From assembly GCA_937894825.1 (NCBI GenBank), contig CALCQT010000298.1, positions 1 through 7,585 of the forward strand: 7,585 bases of DNA, in the 5' to 3' direction. Below the pieces are notes generated by a model. It worked only from the letters and a program-made list of their open reading frames with translations, was not told where the DNA came from and ran no database searches. Positions 1 to 5,834 of the stretch are shown piece after piece. Both the position numbers and the translations under genes were made by a program. Origin of the DNA: an uncultured Anaerolineaceae bacterium. GTDB taxonomy: Bacteria; Chloroflexota; Anaerolineae; Anaerolineales; Anaerolineaceae. Numbering within the stretch: the first letter of the stretch is position 1; each line of letters begins with the position of its first letter.

Positions 1-243
1 CAGATCAATATTATCAATTGCAACCGAGAATTGAAGTTTCGCTGCATCGTAACTGGCGAAATCACCTTGTCCGGCCCTGAGTGCATAATCCGACAAATTC
101 TGGCATTCGATTGCCAGCAAATTCAATGCTGTCTGCGTTTGATCGGGAGGAAGTTGTGATTGAGCCGCAACAGAGTGAACCGGGTAAAAAAAGACCGTGA
201 AAAATAGCACAAGAAAAATAAACAATTTATTTCGGTTTCTCAT
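1..243 (-). CDS. Secreted protein of unknown function (5' part only)
   Basis: The reading frame is open from an ATG at 243-241 to the window edge, giving 81 codons; the rest lies off the left end. The start is preceded by AGGGAG (255-250) with a 6-base spacer and, further up, by a good promoter. The N-terminus is a textbook signal peptide: basic MRNRNK, a hydrophobic core of Leu/Phe/Val through about residue 22, then a likely signal peptidase I site after Ala27 (VAA|QS). The visible mature part (QSQLPPDQTQTALNLLAIECQ...) looks helical, contains one Cys and shows no domain I recognise. The protein is probably exported and either soluble or anchored by its unseen part. The gene is divergent from the SH3 gene at 585. 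That it is a gene is fairly sure; its function is unknown. Confidence 0.75.
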   Translation of the reverse strand, partial: MRNRNKLFIFLVLFFTVFFYPVHSVAAQSQLPPDQTQTALNLLAIECQNLSDYALRAGQGDFASYDAAKLQFSVAIDNIDL

Positions 244-327
244 AGATGACTCCCTATAATATCAGTAATCCTGCGCATCCGATGGGATCCCGCAATCTTT
301 CTTGTCCGGCAAATGATCCGAAAACTC

Positions 328-356
328 TTTATATAAATAAACCATCAATATTTCAA
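328..356 (-). promoter_or_regulatory. Sigma70-type promoter for the secreted-protein gene
   Basis: On the minus strand TTGAAA (356-351) is followed after exactly 17 bases by TATAAA (333-328). Both boxes are close to the sigma70 consensus and the spacing is ideal. Transcription would start near 321 and leave a leader of about 75-80 bases before the ATG at 243. This is the best-formed promoter in the window, but it is read from sequence only. Confidence 0.6.
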
Positions 357-447
357 AGTTCCCAATTCTGCCGCATCCGTCCACTGCGAACGATCCGCTC
401 ACTGCGCTCAACAGAATTCCTGTTTTGTTATTTCATCTATTATACGA

Positions 448-463
448 TTTTCGCGGGCGAAAA
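448..463. repeat. 16-base palindrome, possible operator
   Basis: TTTTCGC and GCGAAAA flank a central GG, giving a perfect 7+2+7 inverted repeat midway between the two divergent starts. It could bind a dimeric regulator of one or both genes. Its arms match the inner part of the hairpin at 5766-5806 (TTTTCGC...GCGAAAA), so it may instead be a short relative of that element. Function is inferred from symmetry and position only. Confidence 0.3.
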
Positions 464-571
464 GTTTAATCGCAGTTATCACACAAATATTTTTAACTCC
501 GATACGAAAATAACGTGTATTGAACTGAGACCGATAACGACAAAAAGCATTCCGCCGGATCCAATTTATAC

Positions 572-577
572 TATAAT
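572..577 (+). promoter_or_regulatory. -10 box, probable leaderless start of the SH3 gene
   Basis: A perfect TATAAT lies 7 bases before the ATG at 585, so a transcript starting at the usual distance would begin at or within a base or two of the start codon. No Shine-Dalgarno sequence precedes this ATG, which fits a leaderless mRNA. A -35 box is weak or absent (ATTCCG at 549-554). Confidence 0.45.
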
Positions 578-584
578 ACCAGCC

Positions 585-1373
585 ATGAAACATTGTTTAA
601 GCTGCTACCGAATGCTCCCCAATGCAGCAAAAAGCTGTCATTACTGCGGTGCTGAACAGGCAAATAAGACAGCTTTTCCGGGCAAACAAATCCAACGCTG
701 TCCGGCCTGTTTGTCCTACCTGTATTCCAGCAAAAGCGGCTGTCAGACCTGCGGCTATGTCCCGGACGCTAGAACGCCAGTCGGAACAATCATCACCGTT
801 TTTTCACTTCTGTTGGCAGGTATTTTCATCTTATGGCAACTGGGTTTCATTCCGCAGATCCCTTATGGCGGAAAAGCAGCCAGACGGATCCAAATTGAAA
901 GCAACAGCGCTGCTCAGATTATACCCACAATCCCGAAGGAAGACAACCCTGAGACATCACCGCAGCCTTCCGCAACCGAAACAATGACTGAAACTGAAGC
1001 ATCCTTACTGCGCTTAGAAACCGAAACGCCGCAGCCGACACCCACCATCGCTGTCACCGATACACCTCAGCCGATCCAATGCGGGAACCTGACGAACCGG
1101 CTGCGCGAAGGGCAATATGGGAAAATTATCTCAGGCGGCAGATCCAGCAAAATCCGCAGCCTGCCCTCTTTGTCAAGCGAGACGCTTGCCACCTTTAACG
1201 CGAACAAGGAATTCATTGTGCTTGCAGACGCCCCTGTCTGCGAAGAAGGCTATTTATGGATCAGAGTCCGCATCTTAGCTGATCAATACGAAGGCTGGAC
1301 AGTGGAAGCGGATGCTGAAAATTATTGGCTAATTGAGAAAGATGTGACACCAATTCCGCCTGCAAATGAGTAA
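585..1373 (+). CDS. Zinc-ribbon, transmembrane and SH3-like domain protein
   Basis: The product is 262 residues. Residues 1-60 hold two CxxC pairs of zinc-ribbon type each repeated: C4/C7 with C18/C21, then C39/C42 with C53/C56. One transmembrane helix follows (about 66-86), then a Pro/Thr/Glu-rich, probably disordered linker (about 95-163). The C-terminal part (166-252) is an SH3-like domain of the form seen repeatedly in Anaerolineae: it opens at C166, has a second Cys at 219 that could form a disulphide with it, and ends W-T-V-E...YWL. The likely topology is zinc ribbons in the cytoplasm and the SH3 domain outside, where such domains often bind cell-wall material. I start it at ATG 585, not at the upstream in-frame ATG at 246, because the zinc ribbon begins at residue 4 and the upstream residues are low-quality translation of a promoter region. 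No enzymatic function is evident; it may sense or tether the envelope. Confidence 0.8.
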   Translation: MKHCLSCYRMLPNAAKSCHYCGAEQANKTAFPGKQIQRCPACLSYLYSSKSGCQTCGYVPDARTPVGTIITVFSLLLAGIFILWQLGFIPQIPYGGKAARRIQIESNSAAQIIPTIPKEDNPETSPQPSATETMTETEASLLRLETETPQPTPTIAVTDTPQPIQCGNLTNRLREGQYGKIISGGRSSKIRSLPSLSSETLATFNANKEFIVLADAPVCEEGYLWIRVRILADQYEGWTVEADAENYWLIEKDVTPIPPANE

Positions 1374-1382
1374 ATCTTTGAT

Positions 1383-1401
1383 TTTTATTAGTATAATAAA
1401 A
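1383..1401. repeat. A/T-only hairpin after the SH3 gene, overlapping a TATAAT
   Basis: TTTTATTA (1383-1390) and TAATAAAA (1394-1401) form a perfect 8-base-pair stem around the loop GTA, starting 9 bases after the stop codon at 1371-1373. The same bases contain TATAAT (1392-1397), which could serve as a -10 box for the HerA-like gene 44 bases downstream, though no -35 box is found at the right distance (TTGATT at 1378 is only 8 bases away). All-A/T stems are weak terminators. Whether this is a promoter, a 3'-end structure or both cannot be settled by eye. Confidence 0.3.
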
Positions 1402-1440
1402 TAGGTGGGAAATTAGACCATTGTGCAAAGGAGTTTATAA

Positions 1441-3903
1441 ATGACGCCAATTGATCCAAAAAAGTTTTACCTGGGAAATTACACCGATGGTCAAGGCAAT
1501 CGAACCGATGAAAAACTGCTCTATGATCCGGAAGATTTAAATACCCATTGTGTAATTACCGGCATGACGGGATCCGGAAAGACCGGTTTGGGGATCGCAC
1601 TGCTGGAAGAAATTGCGCTGAAAAACATTCCAGCCATCATCATTGATCCCAAAGGTGACCTCACCAACCTCCTGCTGCATTTTCCCGAATTAAAGGGAGA
1701 GGATTTTTCTCCATGGATCGATCCGGAAGCGCCGCTGCGTGAAGGAAAAGATCTTTACTCCATCGCAGAAGAAACCGCTGAAAACTGGCGCAAAGGACTG
1801 GCCGATTGGGGTTTCGGCAGTGAAGAAATCGCCGCCCTGAATAAAATATCTTATACCGTCTATACCCCCGGCTCAACCGTCGGGAATCCGGTTAATATCA
1901 TGTCATCCTTCGATGCGCCGACAGGGATCTGGTATGCGGAAGACGAGGATATACGCGAGAAAATTTCGACCTCGGTGACTGCGCTGCTGGATCTGATCGG
2001 AATCAGCAACATTGACCCGATCCAGAGCCGCGAACATATCCTGCTCTCCAACATCATCGAACAATATTGGAGCATGAATAAGAGCATTGATATTGAAGAG
2101 ATGATCAATGCGATCACTGACCCGCCTTTCGAAAAGCTGGGCGCGCTATCAATCGAAACCATGTATCCGGCGAAAGAACGGATGAAACTCGCGCTGATGC
2201 TCAATAATTTCCTTGCGTCGCCCACCTTTCAGTCCTGGAGTAAGGGACCGAACCTGGACATCGGAAAAATGCTTTTCAAAGAGGATGGCCGGGCCCGATT
2301 CAATATTTTCTACATTCAGCATCTGAGCGATCATGAAAGAATGTTCTTCGTCACCATGCTCTATTCGCAGGTCGAAGCCTGGATGCGGACCCAAACCGGT
2401 ACCGGAAACCTGCGGCTGGCAGTCTATTTCGATGAAATTGCCGGTTATCTCCCGGCAGCCGGGAATCCTGCTTCAAGGCAGATTATTCTGCGAATGTTGA
2501 AACAGGCCCGGGCTTTTGGCGTCAGCATGATCCTTTCTTCTCAAAACCCGATCGATTTTGATTACAAGGCACTCTCAAACGCCGGGACCTGGTTCATCGG
2601 CCATCTCCAGACCGAACAGGATAAAAACCGGTTGTTGGACGGCTTAACCACGAGCGCCGGCCAAATCGACCGTTCGCAGGCCAACCGCTTGATTTCTTCA
2701 TTAGGAAAGCGGCAGTTTCTGTATATGAATGTACACAAACCGGGGCTTAAAGTATTCGCCACCCGGTGGGCGATGAATTTTTTGGCGGGTCCGCTGACGC
2801 GCAATTTGATTCCATCCTTAATCGAATATGGCCTCAGTGAAAGTAATAACAGCAGCACAATAATTGATGCCGACAAGGCCTCAGAAGATTCAAACCTGCA
2901 AGAAGGAGAAAATACCATGGCAATAAACCCCAATGAAGAAGCCGCTATTTCTGATGGCTCAAAACCTGTTGTCGCTTCGACGATCAATGAATATTATCGG
3001 CGTAGTGAAAAGTCCCCGGCAGATGTCGGCGCCTCCAGTGATCAGATCACATACTTACCGGTCTGGTACGCTGAAGCGGAAACCCGCATTTTCCAGCGAA
3101 AATATAATCTGGATTTCAGCGTGAAAAAAGCCGCGCTGGTTGATGATCCGGAACTTCGCGGTCTTTCCGTTCGCTGGGACAATTATGAAGTCGATCCCAT
3201 CGATCCGGCGCTGTTGGACACCCGTCCGGAAGGATTGGAACCGAAGTATGAAGCCGCTCCGGAATGGATGCTGGACGCGCGCGGAGCAAAAAGCCGGGAA
3301 TCTGACTTTATCGAAAGCATTTATCGGAATGGGAATGTAAAAATCCGCGCCAATGAAGATCTGAAAGTCTATGCGGATCCCAACACATCCGATGAGGATT
3401 TCCTCCAACTGTGCCGGGAGAAAATCAGCGAAGCCTCACAAATCGAGCGCGAAAAAATCACCAAAGCATATCAGAAAATTGTCGATAAGCTTGAGGTAAA
3501 AATTCGCAAAGCCGAAGCAGATGTCCAGGACAGGTCTGATAAAATGAACAGCCGTAACCTGGAAAAATATGGCGCTTATGGCGAATTGGCGCTCTCGCTG
3601 CTCACCGGACGCAGACGGTCCGTTTCCAGCTCGCTCAACAAAACAGGCTTATCGAACACCGCCCAAAACGCACTCGAAAAAGCTCAATTGGTTCTGGATG
3701 CGGCAAAATCCGAATTGGAAACCGAGACCGACAATTTCAAAAACGCGCTGGGTGACATCGAATCCCGCTGGGAAAAGATTGCCGAAAACGCAACTGAAGT
3801 TACCATCGCACCGCTGAAAAAAGATATCTATACCGATTATTTCGGTATCCTCTGGGAACCGTATTATTTGAACGACGCCGGAAAACTGGTAAAAGCGTTC
3901 TAG
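1441..3903 (+). CDS. HerA/FtsK-superfamily ATPase with C-terminal coiled-coil domain
   Basis: This 820-residue protein starts at an ATG preceded by AAAGGAG (1427-1433) with a 7-base spacer. Its N-terminal half is a HerA-like (DUF87-type) ATPase: Walker A GMTGSGKT at 41-48, the family motif DPKGD at 69-73, Walker B ending in D331-E332 (LRLAVYFDE), and the SSQNP sensor-like motif around Q368. The ATPase part closes with a conserved block near residues 425-450 (NVHKPGL...TRWAMNFLAGPLT). A loose, acidic linker (about 470-510) follows, then a domain of about 150 residues, then two long charged helices (about 658-715 and 740-775) joined by a Gly/Arg/Ser turn (TGRRRSVSSS, about 722-731), which looks like an antiparallel coiled-coil arm. 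The end (IAPLKKDIYTDYFGILWEP) looks conserved in the family. HerA relatives are hexameric DNA translocases; whether this one moves DNA or serves a defence or conjugation-like role is unknown. A terminator follows directly, so it is probably monocistronic or the last gene of a short unit. Confidence 0.88.
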   Translation: MTPIDPKKFYLGNYTDGQGNRTDEKLLYDPEDLNTHCVITGMTGSGKTGLGIALLEEIALKNIPAIIIDPKGDLTNLLLHFPELKGEDFSPWIDPEAPLREGKDLYSIAEETAENWRKGLADWGFGSEEIAALNKISYTVYTPGSTVGNPVNIMSSFDAPTGIWYAEDEDIREKISTSVTALLDLIGISNIDPIQSREHILLSNIIEQYWSMNKSIDIEEMINAITDPPFEKLGALSIETMYPAKERMKLALMLNNFLASPTFQSWSKGPNLDIGKMLFKEDGRARFNIFYIQHLSDHERMFFVTMLYSQVEAWMRTQTGTGNLRLAVYFDEIAGYLPAAGNPASRQIILRMLKQARAFGVSMILSSQNPIDFDYKALSNAGTWFIGHLQTEQDKNRLLDGLTTSAGQIDRSQANRLISSLGKRQFLYMNVHKPGLKVFATRWAMNFLAGPLTRNLIPSLIEYGLSESNNSSTIIDADKASEDSNLQEGENTMAINPNEEAAISDGSKPVVASTINEYYRRSEKSPADVGASSDQITYLPVWYAEAETRIFQRKYNLDFSVKKAALVDDPELRGLSVRWDNYEVDPIDPALLDTRPEGLEPKYEAAPEWMLDARGAKSRESDFIESIYRNGNVKIRANEDLKVYADPNTSDEDFLQLCREKISEASQIEREKITKAYQKIVDKLEVKIRKAEADVQDRSDKMNSRNLEKYGAYGELALSLLTGRRRSVSSSLNKTGLSNTAQNALEKAQLVLDAAKSELETETDNFKNALGDIESRWEKIAENATEVTIAPLKKDIYTDYFGILWEPYYLNDAGKLVKAF
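2903..2919 (+). promoter_or_regulatory. Internal Shine-Dalgarno and in-frame ATG within the ATPase gene
   Basis: AAGGAG (2903-2908) lies 8 bases before ATG (2917-2919), which is Met493 of the HerA-like protein. The site falls in the disordered linker between the ATPase and the C-terminal coiled-coil half. Initiation here would make a separate 328-residue protein comprising only the C-terminal domains. The signal is as strong as the one at the main start. It may be chance, since GAA-GGA-GAA codes for Glu-Gly-Glu in an acidic linker. Confidence 0.4.
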
Positions 3904-3951
3904 CACTTCGTCAGAAGGCGGAATCAAAAACCGGGTTCAAAAACCTTAATC

Positions 3952-4000
3952 CTGCCAGTCCTGTTTTGGTTTGTTAGCCAGAACAGGACCGGCAGTTTTT
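3952..4000 (+). terminator. Intrinsic terminator of the HerA-like gene
   Basis: CTGCC-A-GTCCTGTT (3952-3965) pairs with AACAGGAC-C-GGCAG (3982-3995), 13 pairs with one A/C mismatch and a 16-base loop. TTTTT (3996-4000) follows at once. It starts 48 bases after the stop codon of the ATPase gene. On the minus strand the same stem lacks an immediate U-run (TTTTT comes only about 9 bases later), so termination in that direction would be weaker. Confidence 0.85.
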
Positions 4001-4061
4001 ATTCGGAAACCGATATTATAGACAATTCGCCGAACCAATCATCACAATCGAATTGTTCCAT
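3999..4061 (-). CDS. Possible 20-residue small protein
   Basis: An ATG at 4061-4059 is preceded by GAGGAG (4073-4068) at a 6-base spacing, among the strongest ribosome binding sites in the window. The product is MEQFDCDDWFGELSIISVSE: acidic first half with one Cys and a Trp, then a short hydrophobic stretch. It stops at TAA (4001-3999), immediately before the stem at 3952-3995. A TATAAT (4085-4080) lies upstream, which would start the transcript only a base or two before the Shine-Dalgarno. The frame can be extended upstream to 4253, but that extension runs antisense through the start of the DarT-like gene and lacks support. I do not recognise the peptide. It could be a small regulatory protein, a peptide precursor or a chance ORF. 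Confidence 0.35.
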   Translation of the reverse strand: MEQFDCDDWFGELSIISVSE

Positions 4062-4079
4062 CGTAAACTCCTCAATTCC

Positions 4080-4087
4080 ATTATAAT
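4080..4087. promoter_or_regulatory. Symmetric -10 element (ATTATAAT), possible divergent promoter
   Basis: ATTATAAT is its own reverse complement and offers a perfect TATAAT on each strand (plus 4082-4087, minus 4085-4080). The plus reading would serve the DarT-like gene with a leader of about 70 bases; the minus reading would serve the 20-codon ORF. No convincing -35 box is present at 17 bases on either side, so strength is uncertain. Confidence 0.35.
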
Positions 4088-4165
4088 TGCCACAACCGGT
4101 AGAAGCGTCGACCTGCGGCCGGGATAACGCGATACCAATCCTGAACCACCGAACGAACCTATTTA

Positions 4166-4981
4166 ATGGAACAAACACAACCAATAAAAAGCAGACCCAA
4201 TACATCGCAATTTCCGGCTGTACAACTGCCATCGGCAGAAGATGAAGGGCCATTCAACACAGAAGACGGGCCGCTGCCATTTCCGCCGGAAATTGTCACA
4301 CCGGAAAAAATAAACGCCTTCTCACGGTTTTGTAAAGAGAGAAGGATCTATTATCTGACTCATTTTACAAGACTTGAAAATCTGACTTCCATTCTCAAAA
4401 ACGGTCTGCTGTCACGGAGCATGCTGCGGATGGATCCGCAATTCTCAGAAGTAAGATTCAATGAACCGGCGCTTCCTCCCGCCTGGCAATGGGCCGTCAG
4501 CCTGAATATTTCCTATCCGAATTACCGGTTATTTTATAATTTACAGGAACGTTTGGGGTACGAATGGGTTGTCCTGTTGTTTGATGTGGATATACTCATG
4601 GATATCCCCTTTTATTTCTTCCCCTACCCGGCGGCGCGTATGATCCGCATGTCCCATTTTCAAAAGGAGATCGCACCTTTTCTGCAGTACACGCAATCCT
4701 TTGAAAAACTCTTCATAGATACGGAAAATGTACAACGGTCCGTTCTTGAAATTCCGGATAGTTACCCCACCAACCCGCAATCTGAGGCGCTGACATTCTC
4801 TCCTGTACCCATCCGATATTTGCGGGAAGTCCATTTCTATAACGAATATAAATTCAACCAATGGTTCCTGCAAAACATGGAATTTGCCCTCACCATTGAA
4901 AAAAAATTATGGCAGACAGGTTTGACATATTTCTCACCGCGCCTTGATTACATTCATTGGAAAAGCCGCCCAACCCGTTAA
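4166..4981 (+). CDS. DarT-like (DUF4433) nucleic-acid ADP-ribosyltransferase
   Basis: The 271-residue product has a Pro/Glu-rich, probably flexible N-terminus (1-50) and then a DarT-type domain. The supporting pattern is: YYLTHFTRLENLTSILKNGL with H66 (the NAD-binding start of the fold), SLNISYPNYRLFY (about 111-123), WVVLLFDVDIL from W134, PFYFFPYPAA in the place of the family's NAA block, and QSEAL at about 205-209, whose E207 matches the catalytic Glu of the family's Q-A-E motif. DarT enzymes use NAD+ to attach ADP-ribose to bases in single-stranded DNA (thymidine for DarT2, guanosine for DarT1) and normally act as toxins or phage-defence effectors beside a DarG macrodomain or NADAR antitoxin. 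Neither is visible next to this gene. No Shine-Dalgarno precedes the ATG, and a stop lies just upstream in frame (4142-4144). The family call is good; substrate and activity are inferred. Confidence 0.7.
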   Translation: MEQTQPIKSRPNTSQFPAVQLPSAEDEGPFNTEDGPLPFPPEIVTPEKINAFSRFCKERRIYYLTHFTRLENLTSILKNGLLSRSMLRMDPQFSEVRFNEPALPPAWQWAVSLNISYPNYRLFYNLQERLGYEWVVLLFDVDILMDIPFYFFPYPAARMIRMSHFQKEIAPFLQYTQSFEKLFIDTENVQRSVLEIPDSYPTNPQSEALTFSPVPIRYLREVHFYNEYKFNQWFLQNMEFALTIEKKLWQTGLTYFSPRLDYIHWKSRPTR

Positions 4982-5055
4982 CAGGCAGGGAAACCCAATG
5001 ATGACACACATATCATTTAATAACCAATCCGATCAAAAAACAGCACACGCTTCTT

Positions 5056-5064
5056 TGGTATAAT
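5056..5064 (+). promoter_or_regulatory. Extended -10 promoter for the V4R-like gene and possibly adoK
   Basis: TGG-TATAAT is an extended -10 element (TGN plus a perfect TATAAT), a form that does not need a -35 box; none is seen at 17 bases. It would give an untranslated leader of about 110 bases before the ATG at 5182. That leader holds repeated GCGC motifs around 5089-5116 but no long stem or riboswitch that I recognise. Confidence 0.45.
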
Positions 5065-5181
5065 TTTGTCGAATGGGCTGATTTCCTGGCGCGAAAATAG
5101 CGCGACAAACTGGCGCATAAAAAGCAGCACTTCGATTAGAGGATAGAAAACTACTGTTCCAATAAGAAAATAACAGATTTT

Positions 5182-5754
5182 ATGATAGAAAACGAACAAA
5201 ACAAACGCATATTCAGTGACGTGATAACAAAGGCTTTCCAGGAAGTGATGGGCGACGAAGAAAGCGCCCGTTATGAAATCCTGTTAAACCGGTCAGACCA
5301 AATTGGTCGGGGCGCTGAAGAAATCAGTTTCATGAAACAATTTCTTTCAGAAAATTTTGGCTCAGCCGAAGCGGAGGGGTTAGCCGTCTGTATCGGAAAA
5401 AATTCATATAGTTTTATCAAAAATCAATTTGAAAAATCGCTGAAATTCCGTGCGGCAGAATTTCGGCTGCTGCCCACACAGCGGCGTGTCAGAAATGCGT
5501 TGGAAGAACTGAGATCAATTGTGCTCGACCCACTCGGCATTCAGTTTACCTGTCTCGAAGGGGATGACGAAATCGTCTGGCGTCTGCAATGCGCTTACGC
5601 CGCGGAAGAATGCCCGGCGTATTTTGTCAGTGGGGTTTTGCAGGAGATGCTGACGGATGTTTCCGGCGGACGCTTCTTCCCAATCGCGGTTAATTTATGC
5701 GAAGAGACGCAAAGGACGCAGATCGTTATTGCAAAAAAAGCGCTCGGCCATTAA
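5182..5754 (+). CDS. Probable V4R-like (4-vinyl reductase fold) small-molecule binding protein
   Basis: The product is 190 residues with no signal peptide or membrane segment, so it is probably cytoplasmic. The N-terminal half is helical; the middle (about 90-115, FRAAEFRLLPTQRRVRNALEEL) and the C-terminal part (C144 in ECPAYFVSGVLQEML, then GGRFFPIAVNLCEE with C173) follow the order seen in V4R-domain proteins: Cys, glycine-containing helix, strand, Cys near an acidic pair, final strand. V4R domains bind small hydrophobic ligands or metals in diverse regulators and enzymes. The match is by pattern and is moderate. No Shine-Dalgarno precedes the ATG. A long hairpin 11 bases after the stop separates it from adoK, which starts 80 bases downstream on the same strand. 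A ligand cannot be named. Confidence 0.6.
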   Translation: MIENEQNKRIFSDVITKAFQEVMGDEESARYEILLNRSDQIGRGAEEISFMKQFLSENFGSAEAEGLAVCIGKNSYSFIKNQFEKSLKFRAAEFRLLPTQRRVRNALEELRSIVLDPLGIQFTCLEGDDEIVWRLQCAYAAEECPAYFVSGVLQEMLTDVSGGRFFPIAVNLCEETQRTQIVIAKKALGH

Positions 5755-5765
5755 TGAATCGGCTA

Positions 5766-5806
5766 TGGTTTTATTTATTTTCGCTTCGCGAAAATAAATA
5801 AAACCA
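5766..5806. repeat. Long perfect hairpin between the V4R-like gene and adoK
   Basis: A 19-base-pair perfect stem (5766-5784 with 5788-5806) closes on the loop TTC. The ascending arm contains TTTTATTTATTTTCGC and the apex is CGCTTCGCG. It begins 11 bases after the stop codon at 5752-5754. The bases after it (AATATCAAAT) are not a U-run, so it is not a standard intrinsic terminator. It may protect or define the 3' end of the upstream message, attenuate adoK, or be a dispersed palindromic repeat. A hairpin of the same design follows adoK. Confidence 0.8.
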
Positions 5807-5834
5807 ATATCAAATCAGGAAAGAGAAACAAACC

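Larger units (their letters stand above)
244..584. other. Divergent intergenic region
   Basis: These 341 bases separate two genes that point away from each other. They contain the minus-strand promoter (328-356), a 16-base palindrome (448-463) and the -10 box of the plus-strand gene (572-577). The region is AT-rich and interrupted by stops in most frames. The one frame that stays open from 246 encodes no recognisable protein, overlaps the leader of the minus-strand gene, and is better read as chance extension of the gene starting at 585. I see no RNA gene or mobile element here. Confidence 0.6.

Noticed and set aside
246..584. In-frame upstream extension of the SH3 gene from an ATG at 246
   Set aside because: The added 113 residues resemble no domain, run through a promoter-like, AT-rich region and overlap the leader and promoter of the divergent gene; the zinc ribbon begins naturally at the ATG at 585.
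2562..2987. Minus-strand ORF of 141 codons inside the ATPase gene
   Set aside because: It is antisense to a clearly coding region with intact motifs, and its translation shows no domain or supporting start signal.
4062..4253. Upstream extension of the 20-codon minus-strand ORF to 84 residues
   Set aside because: It would run antisense through the start of the DarT-like gene and lacks a Shine-Dalgarno; the strong one lies at 4068-4073, just before the internal ATG.
4997..5017. Hairpin AATGAT...ATCATT after the DarT-like gene
   Set aside because: It has only 6 pairs, all but two A/T, with a 9-base loop and no U-run, so it is too weak to call a terminator.
5017..5199. Minus-strand 60-codon ORF with hydrophobic translation
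   Set aside because: Its hydrophobicity comes from an AT-rich leader read in reverse; it overlaps the start of the V4R-like gene and has no ribosome binding site that I can see.
5182..5754. The V4R-like gene as antitoxin partner of the DarT-like enzyme
   Set aside because: It lacks macrodomain glycine-rich loops and NADAR features, and it has its own promoter 200 bases after the DarT-like stop.
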